A DNA stretch of 14,448 nt, from NCBI GenBank assembly GCA_002363615.1, contig DEWK01000017.1, positions 1 through 14,448 of the forward strand. The letters are read 5' to 3'. The position numbers and the translations under genes are program-made. Shown in pieces: positions 5,993 to 12,923 of the stretch (its first letter is position 1; every line of letters starts with the position of its first letter). The stretch is from Lachnospira sp. UBA3212 (GTDB lineage: Bacteria; Bacillota; Clostridia; Lachnospirales; Lachnospiraceae). The notes below the pieces were generated by a model. It was given only the letters and a program-made list of their open reading frames with translations, ran no database searches and had not been told where the DNA came from.

Positions 5993-7063
5993 TTACTTTA
6001 CCGGAACAATCCATCCATAAGGATCTTCCAGCTTACCCCACTGAATACCGGTTAAGGTATCATAAAGCATCTGGGTAGTAGGTCCAATCTTGTTGTCATT
6101 AATTGTGAACTTCTCACCATTGATTGTTAAATTACCAACTGGTGAAACTACTGCTGCTGTACCAGTTCCCCAAGCCTCTTCTAACTTACCGTCTAAAGCT
6201 GCCTTCTCTACTTCTTCTACGCTTACCTTACGCTCTTCTACAGTATATCCCTTATCACGAAGTACCTGGAGCATAGACTTTCTGGTGATACCAGGAAGTA
6301 CAGTCTTTTCTTCGATGGAAGGAGTAATAATCTTACCATCAATCTTGAACATAATGTTCATAGAACCAACTTCTTCAATGTACTTACGCTCTACACCATC
6401 TAGCCAAAGAACCTGAGAGAATCCCTTCTCCTCAGCCTTAACGGTTGCTCTCTGAGCTGCTGCGTAGTTACCACCACACTTGGTAAATCCTGTACCACCA
6501 CGTACGGCACGTACATCTTCTGTCTCAATCATAATGTTCACTGGGTTAATACCCTCTGCATAGTAAGCACCTGAAGGAGCTACGATAATACAAAACTGAG
6601 CAGAATGAAGGGTGTGAAGACCTACTGAAGCATCTGTTCCATAAAGGAATGGTCTGATATAAAGGGAACATCCGTCTGTATGTGGACACCAATCCTTATC
6701 TACAGAGATTAGCTCTTCTACTGCCTGTACAAAATCATCTACCGGTACCGGAGGAAGTCCAATACGCTCTGCTGAATTGTACATACGCTTAGCATTCTCA
6801 TCTGGTCTAAAGAGCTGAACCTGTCCCTCTGCGGTACGATAAGCCTTCATACCTTCGAATACTTCAAGCGCATAATGGAATACAGTAGATGCAGGATGAA
6901 GATTTAAATTACCAAAAGGTACGATTCTTGCATCATGCCATCCTTCCTTATCGTTCCAATCATAAAGGAACATGTGATCTGTAAATACTTTACCGAAGCC
7001 AAGTTTTGACTCATCTGTTGGCTTCTGTCCTGGATTTGTGGTTTTTGTGATTTTGATTTCCAT
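5993..7063 (-). CDS. ilvE: Branched-chain amino acid aminotransferase
   Basis: This 356-aa protein transfers the amino group between glutamate and the 2-oxo acids of leucine, isoleucine and valine, using pyridoxal phosphate, in the cytosol. It belongs to fold-type IV aminotransferases of the longer (eukaryote-like/Firmicute) branch. Signature parts are VFEGMKAYRT (68-77), YIRPFLYGTD (135-144), the PLP-binding Lys195 in GFTKCGGNYA, EEVGSMNIMF (about 231-240) and GTGTAAVVSPVG near the C-terminus. Length and all key residues are intact. GAGG precedes the ATG at 7063. It is a single-gene unit with its own sigma-A promoter and a strong terminator. The leader is only about 40 nt, too short for a T-box or leader-peptide attenuator. 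An AATTCNGAATT dyad at the start of transcription may be a CodY-like site. Confidence 0.95.
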   Translation of the reverse strand: MEIKITKTTNPGQKPTDESKLGFGKVFTDHMFLYDWNDKEGWHDARIVPFGNLNLHPASTVFHYALEVFEGMKAYRTAEGQVQLFRPDENAKRMYNSAERIGLPPVPVDDFVQAVEELISVDKDWCPHTDGCSLYIRPFLYGTDASVGLHTLHSAQFCIIVAPSGAYYAEGINPVNIMIETEDVRAVRGGTGFTKCGGNYAAAQRATVKAEEKGFSQVLWLDGVERKYIEEVGSMNIMFKIDGKIITPSIEEKTVLPGITRKSMLQVLRDKGYTVEERKVSVEEVEKAALDGKLEEAWGTGTAAVVSPVGNLTINGEKFTINDNKIGPTTQMLYDTLTGIQWGKLEDPYGWIVPVK

Positions 7064-7101
7064 AAATTTGCCTCGCTATTCTTTCAAAATTATATTTTTT
7101 G

Positions 7102-7141
7102 AATTCTGAATTATTGTAACTCTCAAAAAATAAGATGTCAA
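7102..7141 (-). promoter_or_regulatory. ilvE promoter with possible CodY-like dyad
   Basis: The minus strand has TTGACA (7136-7141), a 17-bp spacer and TACAAT (7113-7118), a near-consensus sigma-A promoter. AATTCTGAATT (7102-7112), a perfect 5-1-5 palindrome, covers the expected start point. It shares the TTC-N-GAA heart of the CodY motif AATTTTCWGAAAATT but only part of its flanks, so CodY binding is a suggestion based on the gene's role. Confidence 0.6.
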
Positions 7142-7241
7142 TAAATCTCTAATAAAAAGCACCCATCTCCTTTTTGTCTATTCTTATTATTTTTTCCTGT
7201 TTTTTTTTAACATTATTTTTTATAAAGGCCGTCAAATCGCC

Positions 7242-7270
7242 TACCTATGCCATTTGAAGTGTGCTATAAT
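7242..7270 (+). promoter_or_regulatory. Extended -10 promoter of the diguanylate cyclase gene
   Basis: TGCTATAAT (7262-7270) is a perfect extended -10 element. The -35 position (TACCTA, 7242-7247) is poor, as is common with extended -10 promoters. TACCTATG is repeated at 7242-7249 and 7301-7308, the second copy just before the ribosome binding site (GAGG, 7310-7313), and AATCGCC/GGCGATT near these form a long-range inverted pair. Confidence 0.6.
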
Positions 7271-7321
7271 GATTGATAACAAAACAATTTTTAAATTATT
7301 TACCTATGTGAGGCGATTGAG

Positions 7322-8410
7322 ATGGAACAATACTATGATAAAAATTCATACAGGAAAAAATCCATGGAATCTGTAAGAACACAGCTCCTGAAAGATAATG
7401 CCTATCTGCTGGGGATTCACCTTTTTTTATCCATTCCCTATGTGCTCTTAAGTCCCCATCACATGGCAATCATTAATATTTTTAGTATCTTATTTTATCT
7501 TGCCTGCTTTATTTTTTTAAAGAAAAGTAACCATGCGCCACTACTTTATTCTTATCTGGTATTGGTTGAGATTATGATACATGATATATTTTGTGTTTTG
7601 ATTTTTGGATGGGCTTGTGAATTTCAGTTATGGATTATCACCTTGATTTCTACCTTTATCAAAGACTATATAACCCCTGATAAATCTGAGAAACATCGGA
7701 AGCGTTTTGTATCCATTATTGTAGGGATAGGATTACTTACCTTTATTTCCTTATATTTCGTTACAAAATATGTAAAAATTCCTATTTCTGATTATCCATC
7801 CAGCTCAGTGGTTTCTGTTTTTGTTGTGATTAATTCCATCATCGGCTTTGCCGGCATGTCTGCTTTTACCACGATTTTTGTTCAGCAGATGGAATACAAA
7901 TACACGCAACTCCATCGCTTGGCAGATTATGACCAGTTAACAGGTTTGGGAAACCGATATAATATGTTGGACATTCTGGCCGAGGAGGAGAAAAAATCCA
8001 CCTCTGCTGCCGGTTATTCCGTAGCCATGATTGATATTGATTTCTTTAAAAAAGTCAATGACACCTATGGTCACAACAATGGAGACATTGTATTATCTGA
8101 CCTTGCCAATCTCCTTTCCTTTAATCTTCCGGAAGGGATTCATGTGGGCCGATGGGGTGGTGAGGAATTCCTTGTCATTTCCGATTATCAGGTGAACTAT
8201 TCCGATTTCTTAACTTTGTTAGAACAACTTCGGCAACGAGTTTCCTCCCATGTATTTGTCTTTGGTTCCGAAAACACCGTACACTGTACCATTTCCTTAG
8301 GTGCTGCCAAATATGAGGAGGGTTTGTCCATCCAGGATGTAATTCAACATGCGGATGACAATCTCTATAAAGCAAAGAAGACCGGCAGAAACCGCTTAGT
8401 TGCTTCCTAA
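7322..8410 (+). CDS. Membrane-bound diguanylate cyclase (GGDEF)
   Basis: This 362-aa protein makes cyclic di-GMP from two GTP. The N-terminal half (about 28-190) has about six hydrophobic segments forming a membrane sensor of unrecognised type. The C-terminal GGDEF domain (about 198-362) shows DQLTGLGNR (204-212), the metal- and GTP-binding DIDFFKKVNDTYGH (238-251), the active-site GGEEF (279-283) and ISLGAA. All catalytic residues are present. The inhibitory I-site RxxD expected at 271-274 is replaced by EGIH, so classical product inhibition is unlikely. GAGG lies 8 nt before the ATG. The gene points at an EAL phosphodiesterase gene and ends only 26 bp from its stop, suggesting the two set local c-di-GMP together. 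Confidence 0.93.
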   Translation: MEQYYDKNSYRKKSMESVRTQLLKDNAYLLGIHLFLSIPYVLLSPHHMAIINIFSILFYLACFIFLKKSNHAPLLYSYLVLVEIMIHDIFCVLIFGWACEFQLWIITLISTFIKDYITPDKSEKHRKRFVSIIVGIGLLTFISLYFVTKYVKIPISDYPSSSVVSVFVVINSIIGFAGMSAFTTIFVQQMEYKYTQLHRLADYDQLTGLGNRYNMLDILAEEEKKSTSAAGYSVAMIDIDFFKKVNDTYGHNNGDIVLSDLANLLSFNLPEGIHVGRWGGEEFLVISDYQVNYSDFLTLLEQLRQRVSSHVFVFGSENTVHCTISLGAAKYEEGLSIQDVIQHADDNLYKAKKTGRNRLVAS

Positions 8411-8436
8411 TTCAAAAAGCAAAAATTTTCATCCGA

Positions 8437-10032
8437 TTAATTATTCTCATATTCTTTGATTAAGATTTCTAATTTCTTTTTATCTACCTGTTGGATTTCA
8501 TACAAATATTGCCGTTCCTGACTCGACGCCATTTTTAACAGGGTTACCAATTCCCACTGGTAGCCACCCTTTTTGTCTTTTAAACGGAAGGGCTCTGTTA
8601 GAAAATGTGTTTCCTGTTCCTGGTAGCGAGTTTCAATGGTATTAAAATCCATAAATGCCTTATAACGTTCTCGGTCATCTATAAACACTTCCCGTTCTGT
8701 AAATTCCCTGATCCCCTTAGCCAAACCAGACTGACCATATATTTTTTCAAAACCTGCATTAGAATAAATCTGCATAGCCCGATCCTTATCCGGACTTACC
8801 AGATTTACAAGTTTAAACTGCGAGTAAAGACCAACCAGCCCATCCTCTAACATGGAATTTCTCTTATATTCTAATTCCGTGTAAATATTTCGAATGGTTA
8901 CTTTTAAAGCTGTTTTATTCCCCAAGGAAGCCAAGTGAGTAGCCTTCATTAGCACAAGATAACCATTGTCAATATAATCGATGGTATGACTATCTTTCAT
9001 CCTTGCAGTTTGAGAAAACAAATCATCAATCATTTCATATAAAGGATAACTGGAACCCATCGACATATTAAAAGTTTCAATATTATCCTCCGGGTGGATT
9101 TCATGAAAAGCCCGGTACATCTGTTGGTTTATTACAATGGGATCCCATCTGTGGTCAGCATACTCCACAATCATTCCAGGCATGCCGGAAAGCAAATCCA
9201 CACTGGCGATTTGATCCCAATAGGTTTGTTCTTCCCATGTCTCACAATTAATCCTGTTCTCTTGTTTTAATGCATGAATGCTATCACCGGGCTGAGGACG
9301 ACCATAATACCAGCCCTGCATACGCTCACAACCGATGTCTTTCATAAACTGTGCATGTTCTATGGTCTCTACCCCTTCACATACCGTTCTAATCCCCAGA
9401 CTCTTAGCCATCTTAATAATAGAACTTAAAATCAGCTCACCCTTTCGATTCAAATGGCGTAAGAACATCGTGTCTAGTTTAATTACATCGAAGCTATGGG
9501 TTTGTAGGGTGTTAAAGGTAGAAAAACCATTACCAAAATCATCCATCCACACTTCATAACCATCCCGATGGAACCACTGAATATGTTCCTCTAGGGCATT
9601 CTCCCTTTCAAAGGACGTGCTCTCCGTAATCTCTATGTGAATCATCTTATGGGGAACCTCATATCGATCACATATCTCGTTGATTCGTTCATGAATATCC
9701 TCCACTCCCAAGTCAACTCGAGATATATTAAAAGAAACCGGCACAAACTCCAACGCCTTCTCCATATGATCCTTGTAATTTTTACAAATAATTTCTAAAA
9801 TTCTCAGATCTAACAGGTAGATGTCACCATTCGCTTCTAATGGTGGAATAAATACATCTGGAGTTAAAAATCCATAGACCGGATCATTCCACCTAGCCAA
9901 TGCTTCAAAGCAGGAAATCTCACCTGTGAGACTACGCACCAAAGGTTGAAAATAAGCAATCACCCAATTTTTTTCTATGGCTTCCCTTACATGTTCTTGG
10001 ACATATTGATCTATATCTGCAATCCTACTCAT
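8437..10032 (-). CDS. Cyclic di-GMP phosphodiesterase (EAL) with C-terminal PAS-like region
   Basis: This protein has 531 aa from the ATG at 10032, chosen because AGAGG lies 8 nt upstream; an in-frame GTG at 10041 overlaps that site. The EAL domain is N-terminal (about 10-250) and complete: EALAR (Glu43), Asn102, Glu134 in HIEITES, DDFGNG (Asp164-Asp165), Lys185 in VIKLD, Glu219 in CEGVET and Gln239 in QGWYYGRP. Active hydrolysis of c-di-GMP to pGpG is expected. Residues about 255-531 form two further domains; the last (about 400-520, with IYSNAGFEKIYG and PFRLKDKKGGYQWE) looks PAS-like. The order EAL first, sensor last is less common than the reverse. No membrane segment is seen, so it is cytosolic. 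It is convergent with the cyclase gene. Confidence 0.92.
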   Translation of the reverse strand: MSRIADIDQYVQEHVREAIEKNWVIAYFQPLVRSLTGEISCFEALARWNDPVYGFLTPDVFIPPLEANGDIYLLDLRILEIICKNYKDHMEKALEFVPVSFNISRVDLGVEDIHERINEICDRYEVPHKMIHIEITESTSFERENALEEHIQWFHRDGYEVWMDDFGNGFSTFNTLQTHSFDVIKLDTMFLRHLNRKGELILSSIIKMAKSLGIRTVCEGVETIEHAQFMKDIGCERMQGWYYGRPQPGDSIHALKQENRINCETWEEQTYWDQIASVDLLSGMPGMIVEYADHRWDPIVINQQMYRAFHEIHPEDNIETFNMSMGSSYPLYEMIDDLFSQTARMKDSHTIDYIDNGYLVLMKATHLASLGNKTALKVTIRNIYTELEYKRNSMLEDGLVGLYSQFKLVNLVSPDKDRAMQIYSNAGFEKIYGQSGLAKGIREFTEREVFIDDRERYKAFMDFNTIETRYQEQETHFLTEPFRLKDKKGGYQWELVTLLKMASSQERQYLYEIQQVDKKKLEILIKEYENN

Positions 10033-10170
10033 AACTAACACCTCTGCTTACAATCATATCCTAAAACCGATAGATTCGTTATTATCATTATAACCATTTC
10101 TACCTATAAATCCTAGTGAAATGTGCATTTCCTTAAACTTGATTCTCTTTGAGATAAAAATAAACAACAA

Positions 10171-10202
10171 AAAACCGCAAGTCCATAATTGAACTTGCGA
10201 TT
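10171..10202 (-). terminator. Intrinsic terminator of the sigma/anti-sigma operon
   Basis: A 12-bp stem (10173-10184 with 10191-10202, two mismatches) and a 6-nt loop on the minus strand is followed by a T-run (complement of 10168-10174). It begins about 28 bp after the anti-sigma stop. Confidence 0.8.
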
Positions 10203-10229
10203 CCTTTTCTCCGCTTTCTTTTTTTAATT

Positions 10230-10910
10230 TTACTCCGCAGACCAGACCAAAATAGAATTGTGTTTCAGTGTTTCTATCTCTTCCTCTGTTAGGGATTGCC
10301 ATTTCCCGTGACTCATCTGCCTTGAGTATTCTTCTGAAACATAATATATCTTGCTATTGATAAGGGCAGAATCTGTCACTCCATCGTCATTGTCATCAAT
10401 TTTCATCGCTCGACCTTCATCACTCAAATCTTCGATTGTTATAACACGACCCTTCCCTTTCATATCCGTATAGACTGTTGTTGTCATATAGATAAAGCAT
10501 GTTGTTCCGTCCGGTGTATACATCCCATAGCTTTTATAATAATCACGATTTGTCTGCAAGGAATTGCCGGAAACTTTCAAGCCACTTTCCTCATATGGAA
10601 TGTATGATTCCTTAATAACCACCCCATAGAAAATACCAAATGCCAATGCTGCTATACATAATGCTGAAATAAGAGCAGTTACAACTCTTTTCGTTTGAAT
10701 CTTTTTCTTTATCTTCTTTATTACTGCCCTATCCTCTTCATTTTTTTTTAGCGTAAAGCTGTCATTCGCTTTCAAGTTCTTATATCGATCAGCACACTCA
10801 TCACACGCTTTAAGGTGCTCTTCAACTAATGCCCGACTATCACTTGATAAAACATCATCCACATATAGCGGAAGGATATCCTTTACCACTTCACATGTTA
10901 TTTTAGCCAT
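10230..10910 (-). CDS. Zinc-finger transmembrane anti-sigma factor
   Basis: This is a 226-aa protein. Residues 1-45 form a ZAS/zf-HC2 domain with Cys6 and the HxxxCxxC signature (His32, Cys36, Cys39), the part that holds ECF sigma factors. A basic linker (54-75) leads to one membrane helix (about 76-97), and residues 98-226 form an outside domain with no family that I know. The outer domain holds DDNDDGVTD (172-180), which fits the start of an EF-hand-like calcium loop (D-x-N-x-D-G-x-x-D). The ATG overlaps the sigma gene by 8 nt (ATGGCTAA), and its GGAGG lies inside the sigma gene, so translation is coupled. It should keep the sigma factor at the membrane until an outside signal releases it. 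Confidence 0.9.
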   Translation of the reverse strand: MAKITCEVVKDILPLYVDDVLSSDSRALVEEHLKACDECADRYKNLKANDSFTLKKNEEDRAVIKKIKKKIQTKRVVTALISALCIAALAFGIFYGVVIKESYIPYEESGLKVSGNSLQTNRDYYKSYGMYTPDGTTCFIYMTTTVYTDMKGKGRVITIEDLSDEGRAMKIDDNDDGVTDSALINSKIYYVSEEYSRQMSHGKWQSLTEEEIETLKHNSILVWSAE

Positions 10911-11379
10911 TGTCCATTTCCTCCTTAATCATCATTCTGGCGCGATGATATGTCACTCTCGCCCAGCTTATTGTTTTCTCAAACAATTCAGCAATCTCTG
11001 AAAAAGATAATTCTCCATATGTACGTAGTGTAAAGACCTCTTTGTACGGTTCTTTCAAAGAATGCAGAATCTTATTTATAAGCTTTCTGTCTACATCCCG
11101 TACCATAGCCTCTTCTACGGACAAAGATTCATCATCATATTCCTCAGGCATTTCCTCAAATCTGGATTGTTTCTTCAGATCATCATAATACAGATGCTTG
11201 GCAACCTGACATAACCAGACTTTTATGCTGCAATCACCTCGAAATGAATCTATCTTTTTCATTGCCTTAAAGAAGGTTTCCTGCGTAATCTCTTCGGCCG
11301 TCAGAGGATCACGTGATATGGATAATACATACTTATAGACTACAGAAAAATAGTCCTGATAAAGCTTTTCAATATCCAC
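10903..11379 (-). CDS. ECF RNA polymerase sigma factor
   Basis: This 158-aa protein is a compact sigma-70 of the ECF type. Region 2 spans about 5-70 (DPLTAEEITQETFFKAMKKI and DSFRG) and region 4 about 100-155 (LKEPYKEVFTLRTYGELSFS, EIAELFEKTISWARVTYHRA). It starts with GTG at 11379, five nt after GGAGGTG. The anti-sigma gene overlaps its end. The promoter upstream has the -35 TGTAAC and GTC -10 pattern of ECF promoters, so the sigma factor probably transcribes its own operon. The stimulus is unknown. Cell-envelope stress is usual for the class. Confidence 0.93.
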   Translation of the reverse strand: MDIEKLYQDYFSVVYKYVLSISRDPLTAEEITQETFFKAMKKIDSFRGDCSIKVWLCQVAKHLYYDDLKKQSRFEEMPEEYDDESLSVEEAMVRDVDRKLINKILHSLKEPYKEVFTLRTYGELSFSEIAELFEKTISWARVTYHRARMMIKEEMDNG

Positions 11380-11402
11380 CTTTTCACCTCCTTCACTTAT
11401 AT

Positions 11403-11428
11403 GACTTTCGAAAACGGAAAACGTTACA
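11403..11428 (-). promoter_or_regulatory. ECF-type autoregulatory promoter
   Basis: The minus strand has TGTAAC (11423-11428) and GTC (11403-11405) separated by 17 bp. AAC in the -35 and GTC in the -10 are the marks of ECF promoters. The spacer contains a tandem CGTTTTC-CGTTTTC. The element ends about 23 bp before the GTG start of the sigma gene. A homopolymeric A/T tract upstream (about 11430-11450) could act as an UP element. Confidence 0.65.
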
Positions 11429-11479
11429 AGTTTTTTATATTTTTTTCACATCCCATTTTTGCAAGCTACAGAACTACTG

Positions 11480-11938
11480 TCAAAGGGTGGCAAAATTGTT
11501 AGGTTTATCCTTGCTCAACCTATATTCATCCAGTTCAAGCATCAGCTCCACGTATGCTTCTCTCAATTCCCTTGAAGACATAGTTTTAGCAAAACTCATA
11601 TACTTATCATATTTCTTAGCCCTACGCTCATCTTCTTCGGATGCATATATTGTCTTTTCATTCTTGAAGCGATCTGCCTCTGACTCATCAAGACAAAGTG
11701 AAACAGCAACGATATGTTTGCATATGATTTTCTTCCCATTTGCCAAAGGACAGTCACAGGTGGATTTTCGTGGATGCTCCATATCTACATGAACATGATA
11801 ATCCCCATCTCCACTACCTGCTACTACACCTTCACAGGTTCCATCTTCATTAACGGTATACGAAAGAACTCTATTTTGTTTATAGTATTCCATTCCTCGC
11901 CATACCGATTTACTGCTAGCAATATCTATTAATCCCAT
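11480..11938 (-). CDS. SWIM zinc-finger domain protein
   Basis: This 152-aa protein carries a SWIM motif at residues 61-75: Cys61-x-Cys63, then Cys73-x-His75 (CDCPLANGKKIICKH), preceded by the usual beta-strand region (VLSYTVNEDGTCEGVVAGSG, 24-43). SWIM fingers bind DNA or proteins. The C-terminal half (about 85-152) is a charged helical tail. Larger SWIM proteins in Firmicutes are often followed by SWI2/SNF2 helicases; none is adjacent here, so this is the stand-alone short form. AAGGAGGAG precedes the ATG. The gene lies downstream of the JAB cassette on the same strand but 134 bp away. Confidence 0.85.
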   Translation of the reverse strand: MGLIDIASSKSVWRGMEYYKQNRVLSYTVNEDGTCEGVVAGSGDGDYHVHVDMEHPRKSTCDCPLANGKKIICKHIVAVSLCLDESEADRFKNEKTIYASEEDERRAKKYDKYMSFAKTMSSRELREAYVELMLELDEYRLSKDKPNNFATL

Positions 11939-11988
11939 AAAGCTCCTCCTTAAGCTTAAGTGTTAGCATCTAAATAGTACATTTTAAA

Positions 11989-12068
11989 ATGAGATATCCC
12001 CTTAAAGTATTATATAATCACAAAGAGGAGGTACTCATTATGTCACGTGCCCTGTTCACTCTTTGTGA
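11989..12068 (+). promoter_or_regulatory. Plus-strand promoter with hairpin-embedded start site, antisense to the cassette
   Basis: ATGAGA (11989-11994), an 18-bp spacer and TATAAT (12013-12018) make a plausible promoter. A perfect 10-bp inverted repeat follows (TCACAAAGAG 12018-12027 with CTCTTTGTGA 12059-12068), whose 31-nt loop carries GAGGAGG-type Shine-Dalgarno bases (12025-12031) and an ATG (12040-12042). The frame from that ATG begins MSRALFTLCETLRKAYG and then runs antisense into the acidic protein gene, up to 12312. It may be a truncated gene start or the source of an antisense RNA. On the minus strand the same hairpin follows the stop at 12073 but lacks a good T-run. Confidence 0.45.
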
Positions 12069-12072
12069 GACA

Positions 12073-12363
12073 TTACGCAAAGCTTATGGGTTTAATTGGA
12101 TTCTCCATACGCTTACCGTCGGGAGTTTTATAGTCCAAGAAGGTCACCTCTTTCGTTTCTCGGTTAACCAGAACCTTTGCAAAGACTGTCCACAGCCCTT
12201 TTTCACCCTCAAATCCCATAAAATATTCATATTCTACATCATCATACTGATCATCGGGATAAGACTGACAAGCATCTTCGAAATGTGCCCTGAAATAGTC
12301 AACCCCGAATAAATCTGCAATCGCTCCCCATGCATCGACTTTAGCTTCATCTTTATTTAACAT
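12073..12363 (-). CDS. Small acidic protein, possible immunity partner of the JAB protein
   Basis: The protein has 96 aa from the ATG at 12363, with GGAGG 9 nt upstream inside the end of the preceding gene; a GTG at 12369 would be too close to that site. It is acidic (AHFEDACQSYPDDQYDDVEY) and soluble, with an aromatic centre (EYFMGFEGEKGLWTVFAKVL) and the ending TFLDYKTPDGKRMENPIKPI. I do not recognise a family. It follows the JAB-domain gene by 2 nt and is surely translated with it. A short acidic protein directly after an effector domain is the usual arrangement of immunity proteins in polymorphic toxin loci, so that role is inferred from context only. Confidence 0.7.
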   Translation of the reverse strand: MLNKDEAKVDAWGAIADLFGVDYFRAHFEDACQSYPDDQYDDVEYEYFMGFEGEKGLWTVFAKVLVNRETKEVTFLDYKTPDGKRMENPIKPISFA

Positions 12364-12365
12364 AA

Positions 12366-12923
12366 TCACTTACCTCCAAATAGCTTTTTGTATATTTCCT
12401 TCATATCATTATCAATTACATTGGAAACGATTCCCGTTTCTATGACTCCGTTACTGCTATATACCGTTATTCGGCCATTCGGTGTAACAATTTTACTGGT
12501 TACCTGTCCTGTTGCGGAATGAATTCTACACATCACTGCATAATCGTCAGCAGATGGGGAATTATCATTGTCATAGGGATGACTGTGGAAATCAAATACT
12601 CCGCCTTCCTTTTTCATCCTACTCAATAACCTATAAGGAATTGTCGCACCGTTCTTATCGCCGCGAATTAGTATTTCTTCATTTCCTATAGTAACTCTCG
12701 CAAACTCAACACCGGCTTCTTTAGACATGATACTCACATCCTTTATAGGAAAACTCCCTGCCTTACCGGTTACAGTGTCTCCTGTCTTTTTCAACTTGGA
12801 AAGCGTTTGCTTAACATGTTCCGGTATTTCTATTCCCCGATCAGAATACGGTTGACTTGATAATCCATTTTTTATGGTTGTACCAAGCGTACCGTGAAAA
12901 AGTCCACTATAACCTTTACTCAT
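12366..12923 (-). CDS. JAB/JAMM-like metalloprotease domain protein
   Basis: The protein has 185 aa from the ATG at 12923, chosen because GGGAGG lies 8 nt upstream; an ATG at 12941 lacks a site. The ATG overlaps the DUF4417 stop by 8 nt. The start (SKGYSGLFHGTLGTTIKNGL, IEIPEHVKQTLSKLKKTGDT) resembles linkers before the toxic tips of Firmicute polymorphic toxins. Residues about 60-165 hold the putative protease: GVEFARVTIGNEE, then VFDFHSHPYDNDNSPSADD with His113, His115, Ser124 and Asp127, which is HxHx8SxxD. Classical JAMM is HxHx7SxxD, one residue shorter. It should bind zinc and cleave isopeptide or peptide bonds if active. There is no secretion signal, and it stands alone instead of at the end of a large toxin, so it may be an orphan tip module or a housekeeping-like peptidase. 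Confidence 0.75.
   Translation of the reverse strand: MSKGYSGLFHGTLGTTIKNGLSSQPYSDRGIEIPEHVKQTLSKLKKTGDTVTGKAGSFPIKDVSIMSKEAGVEFARVTIGNEEILIRGDKNGATIPYRLLSRMKKEGGVFDFHSHPYDNDNSPSADDYAVMCRIHSATGQVTSKIVTPNGRITVYSSNGVIETGIVSNVIDNDMKEIYKKLFGGK

Noticed and set aside
10054..10302. Minus-strand open frame after the anti-sigma gene
   Set aside because: It is an out-of-frame reading of the anti-sigma 3' end that passes through the terminator hairpin.
12040..12312. Plus-strand open frame of about 90 codons starting MSRALFTLCETLRKAYG
   Set aside because: After the first codons it runs antisense to the well-supported acidic protein gene, with a hydrophobic, unnatural composition. Kept only as a regulatory or remnant start, not as a gene.
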